64,000 nt of DNA from Candidatus Dormiibacterota bacterium (GCA_003139695.1 PLJM01000020.1:1-64000), one strand, 5' to 3'; counted from the first letter of the stretch, positions 41,620 to 51,131 are shown. Made by a program: numbers and translations. Notes: a model not told the origin generated them from the letters alone.

Positions 41620-42848
41620 AAGTGTTGGTGGTCGGCGCCGGACTGTCGGGCCTCGTGGCAGCGACCGAGATCCAGGCGGCGGGTCACGACGTCGTGGTTG
41701 TCGAAGCCCGCAACCGCGTCGGCGGTCGTGTGTTCACGCTGCGTGAGGGCTTTGCCGGCGGCCAGTTCGCCGACATCGGAGCCGAGATCATCTACCACGG
41801 GCAGGACAACATCGCCAACCTCTGCGAGAAGAATGGGGTGGAGCTGAGCAACCGCTTCAGCCTCGGGACCGAGGTCCCGAACCTCATATTCGGCGGCCAG
41901 CGCCTCGAGCCCGCCGCCGCTGCCGAGGTGGTAAACGAGCTGCGCGCGGCGATTCGCCGCACGCGTCCCGGTCATTTCGAGTCGGTGGCGCAGTGGCTTC
42001 GCCGTGCCCGCATCTCGGATCAGGCCGAGCTTCTCCTGGCCGCGATCGCGCAGTCCACGCCGGCCTCTCCGCTGCGGGTCGCCGACGCGGAGGAGCTCAA
42101 CGTGGACCTCTCGTGGGGCGAGGGCTACCGAAAGATCAAGGGCGGCAACGACACGCTGCCGCGCACGATGGCGAAGAAGGTCGACGTGCGCCTGGACCAG
42201 CCGGTGCGAGTTGTCGGCTGGAGCGCGGCTGGGGTGAGCGTCGAGACCGAGCGCGAGACCTTGAATGCCGACCGTGTCGTGGTCACCGTCCCCGGACCGC
42301 TCGTTTCCGAGCTGGGCTTCGACCCGGTGCTGCCGGCGGACAAGGTCAAAGCGCTCCTGTCGCTTCGATACGGGAACGCGACCAGGCTCGTGGTGCAGTA
42401 CGCCGAGCGCGAACTCGTCAAAGCGGCAATCGGCTCGGGCTGCTTCACGGATCGGATGCCGGGATTCGTCATGGAGCAGTCCGTGCACCAGGGCGGCGAG
42501 CACATCGTCATAGCCGGGCTCGCGGCGGGTGACATCGAGCCCTCCGGGCTCACTGACGACCAGATCCTTGATCAGGTCGACGCCACCATGAGCGCGGTGG
42601 TCGGACGGCCGATCAAGCGCATCTTCGGGTACGTCAAAAGCTGGACACGCGACCCATGGTCACGTGCCGTGGTGCGAGCGCCCATCGGCGATCAGCGCGA
42701 TTCGGTGCTGCCACTGATTGCTGCGCCCCTCGGAGGACGCGTGTTTTTCGCGGGTGAGCACACGGACAACCGCGTGGGGCCGGGCGGGATGGAAGGCGCG
42801 ATCAAGTCGGGCTACCGGGTGGCGCGCGAAGTCCTGGCGCAGGCCTGA
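41616..42848 (+). CDS. flavin-containing amine oxidase (MAO family)
   Basis: A 410-residue amine oxidase: FAD motif VVGAGLSGLVAATEIQAAGH, VVEARNRVGGRVFTL, and C-terminal VFFAGEHTD with GGMEGAIKSGYR. It begins in the ATGA overlap with the SolA-like gene and is followed 3 bases later by another FAD oxidase. The three in series suggest stepwise oxidation of a polyamine or N-methylated amine. Confidence 0.87.
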   Translation: MKVLVVGAGLSGLVAATEIQAAGHDVVVVEARNRVGGRVFTLREGFAGGQFADIGAEIIYHGQDNIANLCEKNGVELSNRFSLGTEVPNLIFGGQRLEPAAAAEVVNELRAAIRRTRPGHFESVAQWLRRARISDQAELLLAAIAQSTPASPLRVADAEELNVDLSWGEGYRKIKGGNDTLPRTMAKKVDVRLDQPVRVVGWSAAGVSVETERETLNADRVVVTVPGPLVSELGFDPVLPADKVKALLSLRYGNATRLVVQYAERELVKAAIGSGCFTDRMPGFVMEQSVHQGGEHIVIAGLAAGDIEPSGLTDDQILDQVDATMSAVVGRPIKRIFGYVKSWTRDPWSRAVVRAPIGDQRDSVLPLIAAPLGGRVFFAGEHTDNRVGPGGMEGAIKSGYRVAREVLAQA

Positions 42849-42851
42849 AGC

Positions 42852-44117
42852 ATGGGCGTGACCACATGTGACGTCCTGGTCATCGGCGCCGGCATCGCCG
42901 GATGCACGGTTGCATGCGAGCTTGCCGGCGCCGGCGTTCGCGTGGTGGTCGCGGAGCGGGGCGCGGTGTGCTCGGGCTCGAGCGCGCTCAACGCAGGAGG
43001 CATCCGGCAGCAGTTCAGCCAGGAGACATCGGTGCGCGCGGGGATGGAGACCGTCCGCCGCCTCGCCACGTTCGAGGAGGAGTTCGGCATCGACCCGGTG
43101 TTCCGCCAGGCCGGCTACCTGTTCCTCCACGACGGTGGCGACAGCTGGCGCACGCTCGACCGCGCGGTCCGCGTCCAGAACGCCTGCGGCGTCCCGACCA
43201 GGCTCGTGGGTCCCGATGAGGTCGCTCGCCTGGTGCCTGGCATCAACGTGAGCGACGTCGCCGGGGCCGCTCACAATCCGACCGACGGCTACGTCGACCC
43301 CAACTCGATGGTGGCGGGCTTCGCCGCGGGCGCGCGGGCGCGGGGTGCTGTGATCCTCCAGGAGAGCCCGGTCACCGCGATCGAGACGCGGGGCGGAAGG
43401 GTGACGGGCGTCACAACTTCCTCAGGCGCGATCGCGCCCGACGCCGTGTTGAACGCCGCAGGCGCGTGGGCGCCGGCGATCGCCGCCCTTTACGGTGGCT
43501 CCCTTCCGATCACCGCGCGGCGAAATGACATCTTCGCCCTCGACCGCTCGCCGGCGCGAGGGCAGTTCCTGCCGCTGACGATCGACCTGATCACCGGCCT
43601 CTACCTGCATTCGGAAGGAGACGGCCTCGTCGCGGGGCCCGCGGAGTCATTCGCCGTCCCCGATCCCCCCGACAATGTGGCGGTGGATTGGGAGGTGCTG
43701 CCATTCCTGGTGGAGCGGCTCGTGCACCGGCTGCCGATGCTCGATGCGGCGCAGGTGACGCATGGCTGGGCGGGATTCATCGAAGCCACACCGGATGACA
43801 ACCCGGTGGTGGGATGGACCCATCTCGACAACCTCTACACGATGGCCGGATTCAGCGGTCATGGCATGTGCCTGTCGCCCGGCCTGGCGCCGCACGTGGC
43901 GCGCGAGCTTCGCGGACAGAGCGCGGAGCTTTCGCTCGACATCTATAGACTCGAGCGTTTCGAACGCGGAGACGTTGCCCCTGAAGGCGTCTGGGGCGGG
44001 TCTGGCATCGCTGCGGGCATGGCCGGCGAAAGCGCCAAGGCAAACAGGGGGGGTGCGCCGGAGGAAGGCCTCCGGCCGGCCGCCGCACACGGGGGGAGTC
44101 CCCCCGCCAAGGAGTAG
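42852..44117 (+). CDS. FAD-dependent oxidase, sarcosine-oxidase-beta/DAO-like (copy 1)
   Basis: A 421-residue DAO-fold protein. It has VIGAGIAGCTVACELAGAGV, the subgroup signature NAGGIRQQFSQE, and MAGFSGHGMCLSP near the FAD-binding C-terminus. Paralogues with the same GG(I/V)RxQFS motif lie at 52075 and 62105. The last 30 or so residues are an odd low-complexity tail (GGAPEEGLRPAAAHGG...) encoded by two strong hairpins and absent from both paralogues; it was probably added by readthrough into a former 3' region. Confidence 0.83.
   Translation: MGVTTCDVLVIGAGIAGCTVACELAGAGVRVVVAERGAVCSGSSALNAGGIRQQFSQETSVRAGMETVRRLATFEEEFGIDPVFRQAGYLFLHDGGDSWRTLDRAVRVQNACGVPTRLVGPDEVARLVPGINVSDVAGAAHNPTDGYVDPNSMVAGFAAGARARGAVILQESPVTAIETRGGRVTGVTTSSGAIAPDAVLNAAGAWAPAIAALYGGSLPITARRNDIFALDRSPARGQFLPLTIDLITGLYLHSEGDGLVAGPAESFAVPDPPDNVAVDWEVLPFLVERLVHRLPMLDAAQVTHGWAGFIEATPDDNPVVGWTHLDNLYTMAGFSGHGMCLSPGLAPHVARELRGQSAELSLDIYRLERFERGDVAPEGVWGGSGIAAGMAGESAKANRGGAPEEGLRPAAAHGGSPPAKE
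44057..44105 (+). repeat. two GC-rich hairpins inside the 3' end of the gene
   Basis: GCCGGAGG (44057-44064) pairs with 44069-44076 around AAGG, and GGGGGG (44091-44096) pairs with CCCCCC (44100-44105) around AGT. Both lie within the last 20 codons of the preceding FAD oxidase. They look like a terminator or REP-like element captured into the reading frame, and may slow transcription within the operon. Confidence 0.55.
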
Positions 44118-44143
44118 AGGCAATCGAAGATCGAGAGTTCCTG

Positions 44144-45241
44144 ATGATTCCCGGCCCCGTGTCGGTCGAGGACGAGATCCTCGAAGCGCTGGCGCGGCCG
44201 GTCCAGGCGCATTACGGCGACCGGTGGACCGAGCTCTACAAGCACGCCGTCGCGGGAATGCGAGAAGTGTTCAAGACGAAAGGCGAAGTCCACCTGGTCT
44301 TCGGGTCGGGCATGGCCGGTGTGGAGATGTGCATCGCTAGCGTGCTCTCACCCGGCGATGAGGTCTTGATTCCCACCAACGGCCTCTTTGGGGATCGCAT
44401 GGCCGAGGTCGCGACGGCCAACGGGCTGCAGGTTCACAGCTTTAGCGCCGGCGTGGGCCAGGCGATCACCGCCGCCCAGGTCCGGGTCGAGCTGGCGGCT
44501 CACCCCGGCGTGCGGGCGGTATGTGTGGTCCATCACGAGACTTCGATCGGAGTCCTCAACGAGGTGGAGGGGATCTGCGGTGCGGCACGCGAGCATGGGG
44601 CTCTGGCGATCGTCGACGGCATCTCCGCCGTGGGCGGCGTGCCCTTCGACATGGACGCGTGGGGCGCCGACCTCTGCGTCACCGTGGCCAACAAGTGCAT
44701 CGGCGGGCCGATCGGCGTGGCCCCCGTCGCGGCCGGCCCACGCGCGCTCGCAGCCCTCGACGACGGCCGGCCGAAGGCGGCCGGCTGGTATCTGAACCTG
44801 GCCACGTGGCGGAAGTACTCGGAGCTCTGGAGTGGGTGGCATCCGCACCCGACCACCATGCCGACCAACGTCATCGAGGCGTTCGACCTGGCGCTCACCC
44901 GACTGCTGGAGGAGGGTGTGGAAGCCCGATGCCGGCGGCTGGCCGCGGCGAGAGACCGCGTCCGCGAAGGGTTGCAGGAAATCGGTTTCGAGATGCTGTC
45001 GCCCCTCGCCACGGCTTCTCCAGTGACGACGGCCGCGTACGGCCTGGAGGGGATGGACGTCGCCGATTACCTCGATTGGTTGCTGAACGAGCACCGCATC
45101 CGCATCGGCGGCGGCCTCGGCGAGCTCAGGGGGCGGATCTTTCGCGTCGGCCACATGGGCCGCGCCGCCGAGCCGGAGGCCATCGATCGCTTTCTGAGAG
45201 CAACGGCGGCCTATGTGGAGCAGCTACCGAAGGCGCGCTAG
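44144..45241 (+). CDS. class V aminotransferase, alanine-glyoxylate type
   Basis: A 365-residue PLP enzyme of the AGXT/PucG/phosphonopyruvate aminotransferase branch. It has the start IPGPVSVEDEI, GSGMAGVEMCI, VDGISAVGGVPFDMD and the PLP Lys184 in ANKCIGGP. It transfers amino groups to or from glyoxylate or another small oxo acid. ATG 44144 has no clear ribosome site; GGAGTAGAGG lies 24 bases upstream and the frame is open to there. Last gene of the operon. Its TAG shares the palindrome CTAG with the stop of the convergent E2 gene. Confidence 0.86.
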   Translation: MIPGPVSVEDEILEALARPVQAHYGDRWTELYKHAVAGMREVFKTKGEVHLVFGSGMAGVEMCIASVLSPGDEVLIPTNGLFGDRMAEVATANGLQVHSFSAGVGQAITAAQVRVELAAHPGVRAVCVVHHETSIGVLNEVEGICGAAREHGALAIVDGISAVGGVPFDMDAWGADLCVTVANKCIGGPIGVAPVAAGPRALAALDDGRPKAAGWYLNLATWRKYSELWSGWHPHPTTMPTNVIEAFDLALTRLLEEGVEARCRRLAAARDRVREGLQEIGFEMLSPLATASPVTTAAYGLEGMDVADYLDWLLNEHRIRIGGGLGELRGRIFRVGHMGRAAEPEAIDRFLRATAAYVEQLPKAR

Positions 45242-46470
45242 ATCTTCAAGCTGGCCGGCGTCCATTCCTCGATGCCGCTCTGCACGGCGTTTAGAAATCG
45301 CGATGCCGCCAGCCCGTCGATGATGCGATGGTCGAATGACATCGTGAGGTTCATGATCGGGCGGATCGCGACCGCGTCATCGACGGCGACCGGCCGCTTT
45401 CGGATCGACTCGGTGCTGAGGATCGCAGCCTGCGGCTGGTTGATGATCGACTGCCCGGCCACCGATCCGAGGGCGCCCGTGTTGTTGAGGGTGAAGGTGC
45501 CGCCGCGAACGTCCTCGGGACGCAGGGTCTTGTTGCGCGCGCGGGTGGCGAGGTCGTTGAGGGCATGCGCCAGGTCGATGAAGCCCATCCGGTCGGCGTC
45601 TTTGATGACCGGGACGATGAGCGTGTCGGGCAGCGCCACCGCGATGCCCATGTTGACGTAGTGCTTGAGGATGATGCCTTCTTCCGTCCACGTCGAGTTG
45701 AGGTAGGGGTTCTTCATCAAGGCGTCGCAGACGATCTGGATGAAGAACGGCACGTACGAGAGCGGAAAGCCGTGACGGGCCTCGAACTGGTTCTTCTGCG
45801 CCGCCCGGTACCCGACGAGGTTTGTCACGTCGACCTCACGCAGCGCCCATGCGTGAGGCGAGGTGCTCACGCTGCGGACCATGTGCTCGGCGATCTGCCG
45901 GCGCACGGTGGAGATCCGGACGAGCTCATCGCGCGGATCGGATGAAGCCGCGGCCGGTTGAGCTTTGGCGGGGGTGGCTTTGCTGTGTTCTGCGAGATAT
46001 GCGATCACGTCCTCGCGCCGGACGCGGCCGCCGCCGCCGCCGGTGCCGGCGATCTGCGACAGCTCGAGGCCGTTGTCCTCGAGGAGCCGCCGCACGGCCG
46101 GGCTGACCTTCTCGCCTCCGGCGGAGGTGGCCGCAGGCGACGGCTGATGCGACGCCGGAGCGCTCGGAGCAGGCGCCTTGCGTTTGTTCGCCTCGGGCTT
46201 GGCGGGCTCGGCCGCGGCGTCCGCCGCGCCTTCCACCTCGAGCTCGGCCAGCGCGGTTCCGATCGCCACCGTCTCTCCTGCGCCGACCTTGATGCGCACC
46301 AACCGGCCCGCGAATGGCGAAGGGATTTCAGCGTTGACCTTGTCGGTCACGACCTCGACGATCGGCTCGTCGAGGCGCACCATGTCGCCTTCCTGCTTGA
46401 GCCAGCGGTCGACCGTGCCTTCGGTGACCGACTCGCCGAGCTGCGGCATCTTCAGCATCGTCCGGCCCAT
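45238..46470 (-). CDS. 2-oxoacid dehydrogenase E2 (dihydrolipoamide acyltransferase)
   Basis: A 410-residue E2. The lipoyl domain carries lipoylated Lys44 (VVTDKVNAE). An Ala/Pro/Lys-rich linker follows (about 90-125), then the E1/E3-binding domain (VSPAVRRLLEDNGLELSQI) and the catalytic domain with His381-x3-Asp385-Gly (FDHRIIDG). One lipoyl domain only. It should serve the E1 alpha/beta at 35301-37368, although it lies on the other strand 8 kb away. ATG 46470 chosen; Met5 is an alternative. Confidence 0.92.
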   Translation of the reverse strand: MGRTMLKMPQLGESVTEGTVDRWLKQEGDMVRLDEPIVEVVTDKVNAEIPSPFAGRLVRIKVGAGETVAIGTALAELEVEGAADAAAEPAKPEANKRKAPAPSAPASHQPSPAATSAGGEKVSPAVRRLLEDNGLELSQIAGTGGGGGRVRREDVIAYLAEHSKATPAKAQPAAASSDPRDELVRISTVRRQIAEHMVRSVSTSPHAWALREVDVTNLVGYRAAQKNQFEARHGFPLSYVPFFIQIVCDALMKNPYLNSTWTEEGIILKHYVNMGIAVALPDTLIVPVIKDADRMGFIDLAHALNDLATRARNKTLRPEDVRGGTFTLNNTGALGSVAGQSIINQPQAAILSTESIRKRPVAVDDAVAIRPIMNLTMSFDHRIIDGLAASRFLNAVQSGIEEWTPASLKI

Positions 46471-46580
46471 CCCGCTCAGGATTGTAGTGGCCGGAAGGTG
46501 AGGAGCCCGGGCGACGCGCGGGCCCCGACGCGCTCTACGATTCGGATAGCGCGGTCGCAAGGAGGCTTGGAGGGAAGCGT

Positions 46581-47516
46581 ATGGCCCGTCGATTCCGTTT
46601 CGGCATCTGCACCGACCAGAACATGACCTGGGAGAAGAACGTCGAGCGCTGGCAGCTGTTCGAGCGGCTCGGCTACGAGAGCGCCTGGGTCTGCGATCAC
46701 CTCGTCCAGCCAAGCCGCCCCAACGGTCCTTACTTCGAGGCGTGGGCGCTGCTCGCGGGGCTGGCGGCGCGCACCGAAAAGATTCGGATCGGGGTGCTGG
46801 TCACCTCAAACACGTTTCGCTTCCCGCAGGTCGTCGCCAAGATGGCAGTGACCATCGACCACATCTCCAACGGACGGCTCGAGGTGGGGCTCGGGGCGGG
46901 ATGGTACGAGCCTGAGCACACGATGTTCGGAATCCCCTTCCCGGAGACAAAGGAGCTGGTCGGCCGCTTCCGGGAAGCGGTCCAGGTGGTCGACCTCCTG
47001 ACGCGCGAGGACACCAGCTCTTTCGACGGGACCTATTACCAGCTGAAGAACGCGCAGTCGCGGCCCGCCAGCGTCCAGAAGCCGCGCCCGCCGCTTGTGA
47101 TGGGCGCGTTCGGGCCGCGAATGCTCAAGATCGTGGCCACGTATGCGGACACTTGGAACGCGTTCGGAACACCGGCGGAGATGCGCGAGCGCAACCAGAT
47201 GCTCGATAACTATTGCCGCGAGCTCGGGCGCGACCCCGAGACCCTGGACCGCTCGCTCTATTACTGGGTGCCGAAATCAGACGCCGACCCGTGGGCGTCC
47301 AAACAGGCTTTTTACGATGTGATCAACCCGTACATCGAGGCGGGCGTGAACCAGTTCATCCTGGACCAGCCTCGTGACGACCAGCTGGACATGCTGGACT
47401 GGGCGGCTGCCGAAGTCTTGCCGCGGTATGCGCATGAGACGCCTCGCACTCTCGAGCCGGCCGCCGCCAAGCGGATCGACACGACGGATTGGAAGAAGCC
47501 GCAAGACCACCTGTGA
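46581..47516 (+). CDS. LLM-class (probably F420-dependent) oxidoreductase, copy 2
   Basis: A 311-residue close paralogue of the protein at 9645-10580 (for example FRFGICTDQ, TIDHISNGRLEVGLGAGWY, FGIPFPETKELV). GGAGG(CTT)GGAGGG precedes the ATG. It is divergent from the E2 gene, just as copy 1 is beside a fragment of E1-alpha, so the LLM gene and the dehydrogenase genes seem to have travelled together. Substrate unknown. Confidence 0.86.
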   Translation: MARRFRFGICTDQNMTWEKNVERWQLFERLGYESAWVCDHLVQPSRPNGPYFEAWALLAGLAARTEKIRIGVLVTSNTFRFPQVVAKMAVTIDHISNGRLEVGLGAGWYEPEHTMFGIPFPETKELVGRFREAVQVVDLLTREDTSSFDGTYYQLKNAQSRPASVQKPRPPLVMGAFGPRMLKIVATYADTWNAFGTPAEMRERNQMLDNYCRELGRDPETLDRSLYYWVPKSDADPWASKQAFYDVINPYIEAGVNQFILDQPRDDQLDMLDWAAAEVLPRYAHETPRTLEPAAAKRIDTTDWKKPQDHL

Positions 47517-47543
47517 GCCTTTAGCCGCCGCTCGATACTCGGG

Positions 47544-48905
47544 TCAGATGCGAATCGCCGGCTGGATGTTCTGGTTCAGCCGGAAGAAATTGGTCGGGTC
47601 GTAGCGATCCTTCAGCGCAACCAGGCGCGCATATGCCTTCTCTCCGTAAGCCTGGCGTACGCGCTCGCCGCTCTCCTGGAACAGGTAGTTGGGGTAGGCG
47701 CCGGCTCGCGTAAAAGGTTCCAGCGACGCGTAGCCGTCGCGCGCCCATCGCACGTTCTCCGCGTCAAGAGCCGGGTCAGTCCATTTGGCGTTGACCAGCA
47801 GGTCGAACTTGGCACCGCCAAAGCTGAGCGCGTTGGTGCCCGCGGGGGTTCGGTGCATGGCGCCGTGGAGGTGCTCGAGCTGGATCTGGCTGAGCGGTGA
47901 CGGCGATCCTTCGAATGCCTCGGCGGCGGCCCTGATCGCGCCGGCCACCAGCGGGCCCAGTGCGTTGGTCTTCCAGTAGTTGCGTAAGCCCCACGGCGAG
48001 ATCTGGTCGTACAGGCGCTGCGAGTCGGCGTAGGTTCTCGGCGCGACCCCGTCGCGAATCGGTTGGAAGCGTGAGCACAGGCGCTCGTAGATCGGCCCCG
48101 CCGCTTCAGCCGGCCCGCAGAAGCTGGCGAGCACGGTGGCCAGCGGCGCGCCCTCGGGCGTGCGCCGAAGGATCAGGTCGCACGAGGCCTCGTCGGGGAC
48201 GGTGTCAACGAACTCGTCGTAGAACGCGAGGAAGTCACGCGAGTATGGAAAGTCGAGCGGTCCCGAGACGACTCCGGTCACAGGATGGATCGCGAACTCG
48301 AACGTGGTCACGACGCCGAAGTTGCCGCCGCCTCCCCGAAGGCCCCACAGCAGCTCGGGGTTACTCTCGGCTGAGGCCTCGACCCGCTCGCCGGCCGCAG
48401 TGATCAGCTCGGCCCTCAACAGGTTGTCGCACGTGAGCCCAAACAGCCCGCGCAGCACGCCGATCCCGCCGCCCAGTGTCAGCCCTGCAACGCCGGTGCT
48501 GGAGACGATGCCTCCGGGGGTGGCCAGCCCGTGGGCTTGCGTCGCTACATCGAAGTCACCCCAGGTGGCGCCTCCCTGGGCGCGAGCGCGGCGATTCCCG
48601 GCGTCGACGTCGACCCGGCGCATGAGTGAAAGGTCGATGACCAGGCCGCCGTCGCAAACAGCGTTGCCGGCCACGTTGTGCCCGCCGCCGCGAACCGCCA
48701 CCGCGAGGCGCTGCTCGCGTGCGAAGCCGATGGAGGCGGCCACGTCGGCCTCGTTCGCGCAGCGGACGACCAGCTCTGGGCGCCGGTCGATCATGCCGTT
48801 GAAGACGCGCCGGGCCTCGTCATAGCCGGCGTCATCTGGACGGAGGACCGAGCCGCGCAGGTCGCGCGCGAACCGCTGGATCTCCCTGGGATCCAAGGCG
48901 CTCAC
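47544..48905 (-). CDS. FAD-linked oxidase, berberine-bridge-enzyme-like
   Basis: A 453-residue PCMH-type flavoprotein. FAD is probably linked to His76 (RGGGHN). The second covalent site of bicovalent relatives is absent: the Cys of PAGxC is Val here (ATPGGIVSSTG). Further marks are GLTLGGGIG and the C-terminal DRYDPTNFFRLNQNI. Such enzymes oxidise alcohols, sugars or cyclic amines. It overlaps the following MFS gene by 4 bases in the order MFS then oxidase on the minus strand. Confidence 0.88.
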   Translation of the reverse strand: MSALDPREIQRFARDLRGSVLRPDDAGYDEARRVFNGMIDRRPELVVRCANEADVAASIGFAREQRLAVAVRGGGHNVAGNAVCDGGLVIDLSLMRRVDVDAGNRRARAQGGATWGDFDVATQAHGLATPGGIVSSTGVAGLTLGGGIGVLRGLFGLTCDNLLRAELITAAGERVEASAESNPELLWGLRGGGGNFGVVTTFEFAIHPVTGVVSGPLDFPYSRDFLAFYDEFVDTVPDEASCDLILRRTPEGAPLATVLASFCGPAEAAGPIYERLCSRFQPIRDGVAPRTYADSQRLYDQISPWGLRNYWKTNALGPLVAGAIRAAAEAFEGSPSPLSQIQLEHLHGAMHRTPAGTNALSFGGAKFDLLVNAKWTDPALDAENVRWARDGYASLEPFTRAGAYPNYLFQESGERVRQAYGEKAYARLVALKDRYDPTNFFRLNQNIQPAIRI

Positions 48906-50062
48906 CGAGCGGCCGCCGCTTGCGACCTGGTCAGAAGTCGAGGCGCGAGGGAACCGACCACGGCCATCAGTATCCCGCCCACCAGCGGCGGCCAGAACGC
49001 CACGTTAATCGTCCCCGTCGCGTCGACGAGAATGCCGGCCGAGATCGGGCCTGTGAACGCCAGCAGGTAGCCGACCGTGTACATCATTGCCGAGTATGTC
49101 GAGGCTTCGCTCTCGTTGCGCGCGATGAGCGGCGGCAGCGCGATCGAGGCGACGAATGCGGCCGCCGTCCCGAGCCCGACCATGAAGGCCAGCGGGCGTA
49201 TGAGGTCGGTGAGGCCGAGCAGCAGGCCGAGCGAACCGACCGCCGCCAGCCCACCCGCGACCACATAGAAGGTGGTGGACAGCGCGTACTGCCAGCGGAC
49301 GAACGACAGCGCAAACAGCGGCACGATCGGGAGGAAGTTGAGGAACAGGAACGTGGTCGCCACGTAGGCCGGTCCCCGGTCGTTGATCAGGAACGGCAAC
49401 CACGTCGCGACCGTGTAGTAAACGAGGTTCTGAAACGTGAACAGCGCTGCCACCTGCCAGACCCTTGGATCGCGCATCACCACCCGTAGGTTGGATGGCG
49501 GCGCGGCGGCCTGGTCGCGCGGGGTGAACCGGACCCAGAGCACCACGCCGATCAACGCGACCGCCGCCCACACGAGGAACATCCCGCGCCACCCCAGCGC
49601 CCGCGACATGTATGGCGAAAGCGAAGCCCCGACGACGTTGCCCATCAGCAGGCCGTTGCCGTACAGGCTGCTGGCTCGTGCGATGCCATCTGGAAACCAG
49701 CGCCTGATCAGGACCGCGAGCGGAGGCTGGGCCAGCGCGATCGACAGTGTCAGCAGAGCGCTGCCCGCGAAGACCCAGAAAACCGCCGGCGGCAGGGTCA
49801 GCGAAATGGTGAAGACGCCGAGGCCTGCGATGCAGATGGCGACCAGTCGCCGAGCGCCGAACCTGGTCGCGAGCAGCGCACCTGGGATCGACGCCGCGCC
49901 CAGCACAAGGATCGCGAGCGATGTGATCGTGCCGGTAGCTGAGTAGCTCAGGCCGAGATCCGAGCGGATCGCCGGCAGCGAAGGCGGAATCGCGAACAGG
50001 ATCACGCGCAGGTTGAATGCTGTGAGCCAGACGAGTCCGAGTGAGATGACATTTCGCCGCAA
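48902..50062 (-). CDS. MFS transporter (CynX/NarK-type)
   Basis: A 386-residue, 12-helix transporter: LPAIRSDLGLSYSATGTITSL and ARFGARRLV mark the first loop. It starts at TTG 50062. It ends in the ATGA overlap with the FAD oxidase gene, so the two are co-translated and may handle the same compound. Confidence 0.85.
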   Translation of the reverse strand: MRRNVISLGLVWLTAFNLRVILFAIPPSLPAIRSDLGLSYSATGTITSLAILVLGAASIPGALLATRFGARRLVAICIAGLGVFTISLTLPPAVFWVFAGSALLTLSIALAQPPLAVLIRRWFPDGIARASSLYGNGLLMGNVVGASLSPYMSRALGWRGMFLVWAAVALIGVVLWVRFTPRDQAAAPPSNLRVVMRDPRVWQVAALFTFQNLVYYTVATWLPFLINDRGPAYVATTFLFLNFLPIVPLFALSFVRWQYALSTTFYVVAGGLAAVGSLGLLLGLTDLIRPLAFMVGLGTAAAFVASIALPPLIARNESEASTYSAMMYTVGYLLAFTGPISAGILVDATGTINVAFWPPLVGGILMAVVGSLAPRLLTRSQAAAAR

Positions 50063-50117
50063 AGGGCAATCATCCTAAAGGGCGCGGGCCGAGCTTCGTG
50101 GGCTAGGCTGGGGCTTG

Positions 50118-51119
50118 ATGGCATCGACCGGACGGGAACGCGTCGCGGCCGCCCTTCATCTCGATCGCGCGGATCGCGCACCCGTAAGCGCCTGGGGCCA
50201 CTCCTACGAGCGCGAATGGTCCGTGGATGAGCTCGTCATCACCACCGTCGGGATCGCCCGGCGGTGCGAGCTCGATTTCGTCAAGCTCCAGGTCCGGACG
50301 AGCTGTTTTGCGGAGACCTTCGGGGCGGCCTGGAGATTCTCCGGCTCCGCATCGCTCCCGCCCGTGATGGAGCAACCCGGCGGCAAGGATGCTGCGGCCT
50401 GGCGGCGCATCGCCGCCTCGGAGCCGGACCGGCGAATCCTGGCCGAACAGGTTCAAGTGATGGCGGCGGTCACCAAGGAGCTGGGCCCGGAGACGCCGTG
50501 CCTCCAGACCGTCTTCTCACCGGGCATGGTCGCGTGGTTCCTCGCCGGCAGCGATCTCGATGTGCTCCGTTCACTGCTCCGCGCCGAGCCCGACCTGATG
50601 GCCGCCGGGCTGGCCCGCATTAGCGAGACGATGGCTTGGTTCGCGCGAGAGTCGATCGCGGCCGGGGCCGCCGGCCTCTTCTACGCGATCAACCCGCTTG
50701 CCGACACCACCACCATGCCTCCCGACGAGTACCAGCGCATCCTGCTTTCCTTCGACCGCTCGGCCCTGGCCGGGGCGGAGGGCGCGTGGTTCAACATGCT
50801 TCATCTCTGCGGCGCGAACGTGAACACCTCATTGGTCGAGGCGCTTCGCCCCGATTGCGTCAACTGGTCGATCCATGATGAGGGCAATCCCGGGCTGGCC
50901 GACATGCGCAACCGGCACCGCATCGCGGTCGCGGGCGGCTTGCACCGCGACCGCCCGATCCGGACCGGCTCCATCGAGGAGGTTCGTCGCGAGGCGGCTG
51001 ATGCGATCAGGCAGACCTCCGGCCGCGGCCATCTACTGACCCCCGGCTGCTCCGTGTCGCCATGGCCCGTCGAGCGCGAGGACAACATTCGCGTTCTGAG
51101 CGAGGTGGCGGCCCCGTAG
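50118..51119 (+). CDS. uroporphyrinogen-decarboxylase-like (URO-D/MtaA superfamily) protein
   Basis: A 333-residue TIM-barrel protein: the start STGRERVAAALHLDRADRAPVSAWGH, LQTVFSPGMVAWFLAG, and MLHLCGANV and GLHRDRPI in the C-terminal half. This superfamily also includes corrinoid methyltransferases (Zn-binding HxCx-n-C); here MLHLCGAN supplies His and Cys. True heme HemE is unlikely, given the surroundings. Methyl transfer from a methylated amine is possible but unproven. Confidence 0.75.
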   Translation: MASTGRERVAAALHLDRADRAPVSAWGHSYEREWSVDELVITTVGIARRCELDFVKLQVRTSCFAETFGAAWRFSGSASLPPVMEQPGGKDAAAWRRIAASEPDRRILAEQVQVMAAVTKELGPETPCLQTVFSPGMVAWFLAGSDLDVLRSLLRAEPDLMAAGLARISETMAWFARESIAAGAAGLFYAINPLADTTTMPPDEYQRILLSFDRSALAGAEGAWFNMLHLCGANVNTSLVEALRPDCVNWSIHDEGNPGLADMRNRHRIAVAGGLHRDRPIRTGSIEEVRREAADAIRQTSGRGHLLTPGCSVSPWPVEREDNIRVLSEVAAP

Positions 51120-51131
51120 CTCTTCGTTAAG

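Noticed and set aside
47544-48905. Bicovalent flavin site in the BBE-like oxidase
   Set aside because: The Cys of the second attachment site is replaced by Val; only His76 remains.
50118-51119. Heme-biosynthesis uroporphyrinogen decarboxylase (hemE)
   Set aside because: No heme genes nearby and the N-terminal HemE signatures are not evident; placed in the wider superfamily only.
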